Shown piece by piece: positions 26,247-33,523 of a stretch of 64,000 nucleotides of DNA. The notes under the pieces were generated by a model. The model had not been told where the DNA came from and searched no databases. It worked only from the letters and a program-made list of their open reading frames with translations. The first letter of the stretch is position 1; every line of letters begins with the position of its first letter. The translations under genes and the position numbers were made by a program. This DNA comes from Bacteroidota bacterium (GTDB lineage: Bacteria > Bacteroidota > Rhodothermia > Rhodothermales > UBA10348). The DNA lies in contig JAJCYP010000046.1 of assembly GCA_029262855.1 (NCBI GenBank), positions 1-64,000 on the forward strand. Direction: 5' to 3'.

Positions 26247-27083
26247 CTACCCGGCTGATGAAAGTTCGCCCGAGTCACGGGACTCCTGCGCCACAGGGGT
26301 AATCCCGAGCTCGCCGGCCCGCGAAAGCCGCTGTTCGGAAGCAGCGGTCAGAATGAGTCGTGATTCGTGCAGCCGGGGGACGACCGGCCAGGCGTCTACT
26401 TCGATGCAGACGGGAATATCCGGGCCGTGCCCGAGCGCCTCCAGCCGACGCGCGTGGTTGCATCGGGAAATGGGGATGGAGAGATCCTGCTGATCGTGTC
26501 GATACTGCCACAAGGCCATGTAAGCCGTGTCGGAGAGATTCGCTGGACTCGCGCCACCCAGGAGGAGGTCGACCAGAAAGCCGGCGCAGAGCGTGTCCTC
26601 CAGCGAGACCCGGTTCTCCCACCCGGCGCAGATGATGGTCACATCATTCCCGGCGTCGCGGACGGCTTGCGCTACGGCGTGGGCGTTGACGAAGCCGCCC
26701 ACAAGCAGCTCCGCAGCCTCGACGGAAGCCTGAATGGCAGGCGTTCCGTTGGTCGTGCTGAGAATCACGGTCTTGTCCGCGACCCGGCCGGCCGTGTACT
26801 CCAACGGAGAGTTTCCCAGGTGGTAGCCCTCGATCTGCTTGCCTCCTCGTTCACCGCCGAGGACGTAGCTGGCCGGGTCGAGGGTGGAGGCCATGCGGCC
26901 AGCTTCGCCACGATTGGCAACAGGAATGACCTCACGCGCACCCTGAGACAGCGCGTAGATGATGGTCGAACTGGCCCGCAGCACGTCGATTACGACGACG
27001 GTGCGCCCACTCAAGTCGTCAGGCTGTACTCCGGCCGGAGAGAGAAAGACCTCGATATGCCGATTGAATCCGAGTTTGCTCAT
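26247..27083 (-). CDS. comB: 2-phosphosulfolactate phosphatase (ComB family)
   Basis: ComB hydrolyses 2-phosphosulfolactate to sulfolactate. The 278-residue protein shows the family segments VVVIDVLRASSTIIYAL, VLGGERGGKQIEGYHLGNSP, VILSTTNGTPAI and IICAGWENRVSLEDTLCAG. In archaea this leads to coenzyme M; in bacteria the role is less clear, with sulfolactate or sulfonolipid metabolism as candidates. No comA or comC is in the window. The ATG overlaps the gcvT stop (ATGA), and ftsK follows 17 bases later. Confidence 0.88.
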   Translation of the reverse strand: MSKLGFNRHIEVFLSPAGVQPDDLSGRTVVVIDVLRASSTIIYALSQGAREVIPVANRGEAGRMASTLDPASYVLGGERGGKQIEGYHLGNSPLEYTAGRVADKTVILSTTNGTPAIQASVEAAELLVGGFVNAHAVAQAVRDAGNDVTIICAGWENRVSLEDTLCAGFLVDLLLGGASPANLSDTAYMALWQYRHDQQDLSIPISRCNHARRLEALGHGPDIPVCIEVDAWPVVPRLHESRLILTAASEQRLSRAGELGITPVAQESRDSGELSSAG

Positions 27084-28177
27084 GTGTGGAGGGGAGCCTT
27101 TTTCACGACGGCAGGCAGCACCCGGTTTCGGACTTGAATGCCGATGGCACTGCCGGGTTTGCGGAATTCCGGCTCATTCCGGACGTACCCCATGCCGATG
27201 CCCTGCCCGAGCGTAGGCGATTGGGTGCCGCTGGTGACATGGCCGATGATCTCGCCGGCTTCATTGACGATGTCACATCCGGCACGAGGAATGCCGCGTC
27301 CTTCCACCACAAAGGCCACCAACCGGCGGCTCAGACCGGCCTCTTTGGCGGCAATGAGGGCATCACGGCCCACAAAGTCGCCCGCATCAAATTTGACGAG
27401 CCAACTCAAGCCCGCCTCCAGCGGGTGGGTGTCACCAGTCAGGTCATTCCCGTACAGGCAGTAGCCCGCCTCGAGGCGGAGCGTGTCCCGGCAGCCCAAT
27501 CCCGCGGGTTTGAGACCACGGGACTCGCCTGCGGCCGAGACCGCGTTCCAGATTTCCACCGCGCGCTCATTCTCGCAGTAGATCTCAAGGCCGGGCTCGC
27601 CGGTGTATCCCGTGTGGGAGAGGATAATTTTTTCGGCTCCCATGAATTCGCCCGGCTCTGGCTGGAGAAACCGGTAGAACGGCAGGTCGCTCAGGTCTTT
27701 CCCGGCCACCTCTGAAACGATGTCGAATGCCGCCGGGCCCTGGACGGCAATCAGGGACATCTGATCGGAATAGTCTCCCAGTTCAGCACCCGCGCCGTTG
27801 TTTGCCTCCATCCAGGCGATGTCGGTGGCGATGTTGGAGGCATTGACAACCAGCATGTAGACGTCTGCCCGCAGGCGGTAGACCAGGAGGTCATCCACGA
27901 TTCCACCGTCCGGGCGACACATGACCGTGTACATGGCCCGGCCATCATCCAGCTGGTTCACATCGTTCGTGACCAGATTCTGGATGAATGCGGCCGCATT
28001 CGGGCCGGTTACGAAGACCTCGCCCATGTGGCTGACGTCGAACATGCCCGCCGCTTTCCGCACCGCATGATGCTCCTCAATGATGCTGCCGTAATGGACG
28101 GGCATGTCGAAGCCCGCGAATTCCATCATTCTTGCGCCAAGGCCGACGTGAATGCCGTGAAGTGGAGTCTCTTGCAT
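27080..28177 (-). CDS. gcvT: Aminomethyltransferase, glycine cleavage T protein
   Basis: GcvT transfers the methylene group from the H-protein-bound intermediate to THF, releasing ammonia. The 365-residue protein has LGARMMEFAGFDMPVHY, the SHMGEVFVTGPNAAAF segment, ILSHTGYTGEPGLEIYCENE and the C-terminal GHVTSGTQSPTLGQGIGMGY. The length is typical. The other glycine cleavage genes are not in the window. It lies between tyrA and comB, eleven bases after the tyrA stop. Confidence 0.97.
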   Translation of the reverse strand: MQETPLHGIHVGLGARMMEFAGFDMPVHYGSIIEEHHAVRKAAGMFDVSHMGEVFVTGPNAAAFIQNLVTNDVNQLDDGRAMYTVMCRPDGGIVDDLLVYRLRADVYMLVVNASNIATDIAWMEANNGAGAELGDYSDQMSLIAVQGPAAFDIVSEVAGKDLSDLPFYRFLQPEPGEFMGAEKIILSHTGYTGEPGLEIYCENERAVEIWNAVSAAGESRGLKPAGLGCRDTLRLEAGYCLYGNDLTGDTHPLEAGLSWLVKFDAGDFVGRDALIAAKEAGLSRRLVAFVVEGRGIPRAGCDIVNEAGEIIGHVTSGTQSPTLGQGIGMGYVRNEPEFRKPGSAIGIQVRNRVLPAVVKKAPLHT

Positions 28178-28188
28178 GGGGGGTGGGT

Positions 28189-29286
28189 CTAGAGCGAGTA
28201 AGCGTGCAATCCCGACGCAGACAGGACGTCAACGGCCTGCGCAGACGAGTCGGCGTCGCGGAATCCGAGGCGGAATGTACCCCCGGTACCCTCGCGGATC
28301 TTCAGAAGTTCGATGTCCTTGATATCCACGTCGGCCTCGGAGAGGACCTTGACGATGGTCAGCAACGCCCCGGGTTCGTCGGGCGTGTAGACGAAAACGT
28401 CGGAGAGCGGGTTCAGGAAACCCTTCGAGTTGGATGGGATCGCGTTGCGGGTTGCCGCGGCCGTCCTGAAGCATTCGGCGACGGCCTCCATGTCCCCCTC
28501 AGCGATGCGGTTTCGCAGGCGCTGAATTGAGGCCGAGACCTGCGCGAGTTCGTCAAGAACGGGGCCCTTGTTCCCGAGGAGAATATCCCTCCACATCTCG
28601 AAAGAGGAGGAGGCGATTCGGGTCATGTCCCGAAATCCGCCTGCGGCCAGGCTGGCCGCATCGGAATCGTCCAGAATCTGATTGACGAGCGTAATGGCGA
28701 GCAGTTGGGGAATGTGCGAAACGCGCGCGGCCGCGCGGTCGTGCTCTTCGGAGCCCATCACACGAACATGCGCGCCGGTTCGTGCCAACAGTGCCGACAA
28801 GGCCCTGAACCCGGCCGTATGAGTGGACTCGGGGCACAGGACGTACACGGCATTCTCGAAGAGCACCGCGTCGGCGTGGGAGATCCCTGTCTTTTCCGAT
28901 CCCGTCATGGGGTGCCCACCAATGAACAGGGCATGATCGGGGAGCACGCTCTGGGCATGCCGGGTAATGGGGTTCTTGACCGATCCGACATCTGTGACGA
29001 CCGCTCCGGCCTTGATGCCCGGAGCGATGTCGGTCAAGAGCCGAAGCGCAGGGCCCAGAGGCGTAGCCAGAATCACAAGGTCAGCATCCTGAACGCAGGC
29101 CTCTGCGCTTGCCGCCTTCTGGTCAATCGCGCCACGCTCCCGTGCCAGGTCCAATACCTCCGGGCTGTCAAACCCGGTGATCGTGAGGGCAGGGACGTGT
29201 CGCTTGAGCGCCAGTCCCAGCGATCCTCCGATCAGGCCGACACCCAGCAGGGCGACGCGATCAAATGATGTGTGTGAATCTGCCAT
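28189..29286 (-). CDS. tyrA: Prephenate dehydrogenase with C-terminal ACT domain
   Basis: The enzyme oxidatively decarboxylates prephenate to 4-hydroxyphenylpyruvate for tyrosine synthesis. The 365-residue protein has an N-terminal dinucleotide-binding motif (VALLGVGLIGGSLGLALK), the DVGSVKNPI and FIGGHPMTGSEKTGISHA substrate segments, and a C-terminal ACT domain (about 295-365, VYTPDEPGALLTIVKVLSEA). The ACT domain points to allosteric feedback, probably by tyrosine. It starts the minus-strand block ending in purE and is divergent from the acyl-CoA dehydrogenase gene. Confidence 0.95.
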   Translation of the reverse strand: MADSHTSFDRVALLGVGLIGGSLGLALKRHVPALTITGFDSPEVLDLARERGAIDQKAASAEACVQDADLVILATPLGPALRLLTDIAPGIKAGAVVTDVGSVKNPITRHAQSVLPDHALFIGGHPMTGSEKTGISHADAVLFENAVYVLCPESTHTAGFRALSALLARTGAHVRVMGSEEHDRAAARVSHIPQLLAITLVNQILDDSDAASLAAGGFRDMTRIASSSFEMWRDILLGNKGPVLDELAQVSASIQRLRNRIAEGDMEAVAECFRTAAATRNAIPSNSKGFLNPLSDVFVYTPDEPGALLTIVKVLSEADVDIKDIELLKIREGTGGTFRLGFRDADSSAQAVDVLSASGLHAYSL

Positions 29287-29438
29287 CCGCTCAAGATACT
29301 CGCCCCTGAACCCAGCGAACCGATCGCCGCGGACTGCCGGAGTGAAGATGGGTTGAGATCAGGGGAGTGGAAGCGGTACCGAAAAACCACGTCGTATCTT
29401 GTGTGTTGTCCCCTGACACCCACAATTTGAGACGGCGA

Positions 29439-30695
29439 ATGGCCAAGCCAACCTTCAACCCGCAGGACGCATTCAACTTTGAGGCACTCCTCGGTGAGGA
29501 AGACCGCCTGATAATGGAAACGGCGCGGGACTATGCGCAGGCCAACCTGGAGCCGCGTGCGCTGGAAGGCAACCAGGACGGTGTCTTCCACGATGACATC
29601 CCCCGGGAAATGGGCGAATTGGGCCTGCTGGGCGCGACCATCCCCGAGGAGTATGGCGGAGTCGGCGCGTCCTATACCGCCTATGGGCTCGTCGCCCGGG
29701 AACTGGAGCGGGTTGACTCGGGATACCGCTCCTTTGCATCCGTCCAGTCGTCGCTGGTGATGCATCCCATCCACGTCTTCGGGACCGAGGAGCAGCGTCA
29801 GAAGTACCTGCCGCGGCTGGCTACAGCGGAACTCATCGGCTGCTTTGGACTGACCGAGCCGGATCACGGCAGCGATCCCGGATCCATGAAGACTTCGGCG
29901 CTCCGCGCGGAGGGTGGCTGGATCATGAACGGCGCCAAGATGTGGATCACAAATTCGCCGGTCGCCGACCTGGCCGTTGTCTGGGCCAAGGCGAAGGAGA
30001 CCAGCGATGACCCGGGCGTCATACGCGGTTTCCTGCTGGAGCGTGGCATGGAGGGGTTTTCCACGCCGGTGACACACAACAAGATGTCGCTTCGAGCCAG
30101 TCACACGGGCGAGATCGTGATGGAGGACGTTTTCGTCCCCGACAACATGGCGTTTCCCGACGTGCGCGGGCTACGCGGTCCCTTCTCGTGTCTGAATAGC
30201 GCCCGCTACGGCATCGTCTGGGGAGCCCTCGGAGCCGCGGAGAACTGCTACCACCGCGCACTCCAGTATGTGATGGAGCGGAAGCAGTTCGGGTATCCGC
30301 TCGGCGCCATGCAGTTGGTGCAGACCAAGCTGGCCAACATGGTCACCGACATCACCCAGATGCAGCTATTGGCCCATCGCCTGGGCCAGTTGAAGGATGC
30401 CGGTCAGGCGCATCCGGCGATGGTCTCCCTGGCGAAGCGCAACAACTGCGGCAAGGCGCTGGAGATTGCCCGGATAGCCCGCGACATGCTCGGTGGAAAC
30501 GGCATCACGGGCGAGTACCGCGTGGTGCACCATATGGTTAACCTCGAAAGTGTCAACACCTACGAAGGCACCTACGATATCCACGGACTGATTCTGGGCC
30601 GGCAGTTGACCGGCATCCAGTCGTTCACCCCCCGCGGGAATGACATGCCCGAGGTGGCGCCGGCGCACGAAAAGCAGATGGCCGCGGCTGAGTAA
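29439..30695 (+). CDS. gcdH: Acyl-CoA dehydrogenase, glutaryl-CoA dehydrogenase type
   Basis: The 418-residue flavoprotein has the FAD-binding segments CFGLTEPDHGSDPGSMKT and WITNSPVADLAVVWAKA, and the C-terminal NTYEGTYDIHGLILGRQLTG, which holds the catalytic glutamate and matches glutaryl-CoA dehydrogenases better than straight-chain ones. These oxidise and decarboxylate glutaryl-CoA to crotonyl-CoA in lysine and aromatic catabolism. The ATG at 29439 (MAKPTFNPQDAFNFEALL) fits the family; the frame is open to 29367. A TATCTT element lies 39 bases before the start. Substrate assignment is by motif only. Confidence 0.88.
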   Translation: MAKPTFNPQDAFNFEALLGEEDRLIMETARDYAQANLEPRALEGNQDGVFHDDIPREMGELGLLGATIPEEYGGVGASYTAYGLVARELERVDSGYRSFASVQSSLVMHPIHVFGTEEQRQKYLPRLATAELIGCFGLTEPDHGSDPGSMKTSALRAEGGWIMNGAKMWITNSPVADLAVVWAKAKETSDDPGVIRGFLLERGMEGFSTPVTHNKMSLRASHTGEIVMEDVFVPDNMAFPDVRGLRGPFSCLNSARYGIVWGALGAAENCYHRALQYVMERKQFGYPLGAMQLVQTKLANMVTDITQMQLLAHRLGQLKDAGQAHPAMVSLAKRNNCGKALEIARIARDMLGGNGITGEYRVVHHMVNLESVNTYEGTYDIHGLILGRQLTGIQSFTPRGNDMPEVAPAHEKQMAAAE

Positions 30696-30750
30696 TCGGA
30701 GGTTGCGAAGTGGGCGTCTGGTGGTGGTGCGCCACCGCTCAGATTTGAGG

Positions 30751-31989
30751 CTACTGGTACACCGAATCATAGAACGTCGAGTCCGACTGAAATACCAAAT
30801 GAATGGTGCCGTCCGGCGCCTTGGCCACTTTTCTGGTGGACGTGGTCGGGAAGTTCACAAATAGCTCTTCCGGCTCAGACCAGGCTCCCCCAGTTAGGAC
30901 AGAGTGGAAGGTCCGCTGTTTGGGCGGTGTGGCGTGGTGACCCCAGACCAAGTGAATCTGGCCATATATGCCCTCTATGAACATGGGGCTTCGTGAGTAC
31001 AACGAGGGGTGTCTGAAAACCTCCTGCCTCTCCGACCAATTGATGCCAAGATCCGTCGAGCTCGCGTGATAAAGGATGATCTCTCCCGACCTTCTGCGCG
31101 TCATCCAAGCTATGTGCACAACTCCGGCTTCTGAGAGAAGCCCCGCGGTTCTTTCAACGCTTTCAGATACGTCTCGAAACACTGTCGACGGGGATGACCA
31201 GGTGGTACTGTTCCAGCGACGAGTGACCAAACCCCAACCGGCTTCTCCGTCCACGCGGCCTGCAGCAACAATCAAGAGACTCTCGGGAAGCCTCAACAGG
31301 CTTGGAGATGTGCCGCCGGCAAAACCCAGGCGCTCGACCCCGGAAGCCGTAGCCCGCACATGGTAGACCAGGGAGTTTTCATAAACGACATGCTGGTCCC
31401 CATCGTATTCGACGACTTGACTGAAATCGACGAAATTGCGGGGCTCGTGGGACGCAGAGTCCACTCTTGCGCATTGAGTGTCCTGCCACATGCACGTATA
31501 CACCGTCGATGATACGAAGGTGCGAAATGTAGGCGGGTAGGGGAGCGGAGGCACCTCTCCAGGCGGGTCGCCCGACCAGAAAATCCTATCCCCCGCCGGC
31601 AACGATATGGCGCTTGCTCGGTGGAACTGAGAACTCCCCCGTACGACCCCTTGGATGGTCCATTCCGAGCCGTTGTTTCGGACAATCGTCAGGGCATGAC
31701 GTTGTGCCGGTCGCGTGAATGGGTCGTCGGGCGTACTAAGCAGAAGCAGGAGGCCATCTCGCGCTGGCTCAAGCCCCAAGACGAATGTCTGGACGCCTTC
31801 GACCCGAGACATTATCGAGATCTCGGTAGGGCGAGACCAACTACCCCCGATTCTCAACCCCCGGCCAGAGACGAAGGTCTCGACATTACCGGGGATGCCC
31901 CCCCCGTCCGAGCACGAGGTGGTAAACAGCGAACAGAAGACGACCAGCAGGGGGAGAACGCTCCCCCCCTGCTTCAGCAACACTCGCAT
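30751..31989 (-). CDS. Lipoprotein with BNR/sialidase-like repeats
   Basis: The 412-residue protein has a lipoprotein signal (LLVVFCSLFTTSC, Cys26). The mature region has Asp-box-like repeats (STDLGINWSERQEVF, SPMFIEGIYGQIHLVWG, APDGTIHLVFQSDS), which suggests a six-bladed propeller of the BNR/sialidase class. The catalytic arginine triad of true sialidases cannot be identified. Base composition and codon use are visibly more A/T-rich and irregular than in the flanking genes, and the gene stands alone between gcdH (convergent) and a small membrane gene, so it may be a recent arrival. Function unknown. Confidence 0.65.
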   Translation of the reverse strand: MRVLLKQGGSVLPLLVVFCSLFTTSCSDGGGIPGNVETFVSGRGLRIGGSWSRPTEISIMSRVEGVQTFVLGLEPARDGLLLLLSTPDDPFTRPAQRHALTIVRNNGSEWTIQGVVRGSSQFHRASAISLPAGDRIFWSGDPPGEVPPLPYPPTFRTFVSSTVYTCMWQDTQCARVDSASHEPRNFVDFSQVVEYDGDQHVVYENSLVYHVRATASGVERLGFAGGTSPSLLRLPESLLIVAAGRVDGEAGWGLVTRRWNSTTWSSPSTVFRDVSESVERTAGLLSEAGVVHIAWMTRRRSGEIILYHASSTDLGINWSERQEVFRHPSLYSRSPMFIEGIYGQIHLVWGHHATPPKQRTFHSVLTGGAWSEPEELFVNFPTTSTRKVAKAPDGTIHLVFQSDSTFYDSVYQ

Positions 31990-32204
31990 GGTGTCTATAG
32001 GGTTATACTTGCCGTTGCCGTGCTGACATACTCCGTATCATGTGCAATCGCATAGCAGTATACACGATCAAGGCGCTGAACTGCGTGATGCCTCGGCGGC
32101 TTCACCCCAATGCACTCAGTCGGGCGTACCGGACGCACGCATGCTGAAACCGCATCGCCACCGGCAACGTACCGGGCGTTTAACGGAAAGCGGAGGCTCT
32201 ATCC

Positions 32205-32537
32205 ATGCCTGAAGAAATTATGGTCATCGCCGTTGTGGCGATCTTTTCAGGAATGGTCATCTCACTGACCAAGATGGTCCTGGCCCATCGGGAGAAGACA
32301 CGCGGAGTCGGGAAATCTGACACCTCGAGTTCCTCCAGCGTGACCACCAGCGAGTTGGAGCGGATGATGCATCGTGCTGTCCGAAAGGCTACGGATCCGC
32401 TTGCGGATCGAATCGAGGAGCTGGAAGATCGTTTCGAGCTGCCCGCCCTGCCTGCCAAGGGCGAGCGCATTGATCTCGATGCCGCTGTGGAAGAGCGGTC
32501 GCCCGCGATGGCACCCCGGCGGTCCAAGACCCGATAG
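32205..32537 (+). CDS. Small single-span membrane protein, PspB-like layout
   Basis: The 110-residue protein has one N-terminal transmembrane segment (about 4-26, IMVIAVVAIFSGMVISLTKM), a Ser-rich linker, a short amphipathic coiled region (ELERMMHRAVRKATDPLADR, IEELEDRFELP) and a basic tail. The layout of one membrane helix followed by a coiled coil resembles phage-shock PspB, but sequence similarity is not sufficient to name it. A Shine-Dalgarno GGAGG lies at 32192-32196, eight bases before the ATG. rsgA follows after eight bases on the same strand. The 215 bases upstream are noticeably A/T-richer. Confidence 0.7.
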   Translation: MPEEIMVIAVVAIFSGMVISLTKMVLAHREKTRGVGKSDTSSSSSVTTSELERMMHRAVRKATDPLADRIEELEDRFELPALPAKGERIDLDAAVEERSPAMAPRRSKTR

Positions 32538-32545
32538 CGAGGCCC

Positions 32546-33517
32546 TTGCCAAGTCAGAAGGCTTCGCGACTGGGAGAAGAGCTTGAGGGCCGCGTCATGC
32601 GGTCTACGGGCAGTTGGTATGACGTGGAGGCCGCGGGCGAACGGATCGACTGCACGGTCCGCGGCAAGTTCAGGCTGTCAGGATCACGCGAGACGAATCC
32701 TGTTGTGGTCGGGGACCGGGTCTCCATTCGTCTGAATGAAGACGGGACCGGCGTGATCTTTCGGATCGCGCCCCGCGACCGCAGTCTGGTTCGTCGGGCC
32801 GCCGGCCGACAGATTGGCAAATCCCACGTACTGGCAGCCAATATCGACCGTGCTTGGGTGGTGCAGGCCGTGGATGAACCCAAATTGAACACCGGATTCG
32901 TCGATCGCTTCCTGGTCATGGCCGCAAGTCAGGATTTACCGGCCGGGCTGATCATCAACAAGATCGACCTCCTGGAGGGCAAGCAGGCCCGCGCGGACCT
33001 GAAGGAGCTCGTCACGCTCTACGAAGGTCTGAGCTATCCCGTCTTCCAGATCAGTGCTGAGCGCAAGAAGGGCCTGCGCAAGCTCGGGAAGGCGCTGCGG
33101 GACAGCACCAGCGTCGTCGCCGGGCCATCCGGCGTCGGAAAGACCACGCTGCTCAACCTCCTCTCGCCAGGGTTGGATCTGCGTACCGGGGAGATCAGCC
33201 AGGCTACGGGGAAAGGGACTCACACCACGACGTTTGCGTCCCTCCATCCGCTTCCGGATGGAGGATACCTGGTGGACACGCCGGGCCTCCGCGAGTTTGG
33301 CCTGATCGGTCTGGAGGTGGGGCAGCTGGCCCACTATTTCCCCGAAATGGTCCCACTCTTGCCCGGATGCCGGTTCCCCAACTGCACGCACGATCACGAG
33401 CCGTCCTGCGCCGTGAAGGACGCAATCGACGAGGGCCGTTTTCCCATCAGTCGCTATGACTCCTACCTGAGCATGCTGTACAACCTGCACCTCGGTGCGG
33501 GCGACGTGGGGCGATAG
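32546..33517 (+). CDS. rsgA: Ribosome small-subunit-dependent GTPase A
   Basis: RsgA is a circularly permuted GTPase that checks late 30S assembly. The 323-residue protein has an N-terminal OB fold (about 10-75, EELEGRVMRSTGSWYDVEA), the permuted G motifs INKIDLLEG, then GPSGVGKTTLLNLLSP, then DTPGLREFGL, and the zinc-binding tail CRFPNCTHDHEPSC. The start is a TTG at 32546, eight bases after the preceding stop. It converges on topA, with only six bases between the stop codons. Confidence 0.96.
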   Translation: MPSQKASRLGEELEGRVMRSTGSWYDVEAAGERIDCTVRGKFRLSGSRETNPVVVGDRVSIRLNEDGTGVIFRIAPRDRSLVRRAAGRQIGKSHVLAANIDRAWVVQAVDEPKLNTGFVDRFLVMAASQDLPAGLIINKIDLLEGKQARADLKELVTLYEGLSYPVFQISAERKKGLRKLGKALRDSTSVVAGPSGVGKTTLLNLLSPGLDLRTGEISQATGKGTHTTTFASLHPLPDGGYLVDTPGLREFGLIGLEVGQLAHYFPEMVPLLPGCRFPNCTHDHEPSCAVKDAIDEGRFPISRYDSYLSMLYNLHLGAGDVGR

Positions 33518-33523
33518 GACCGA

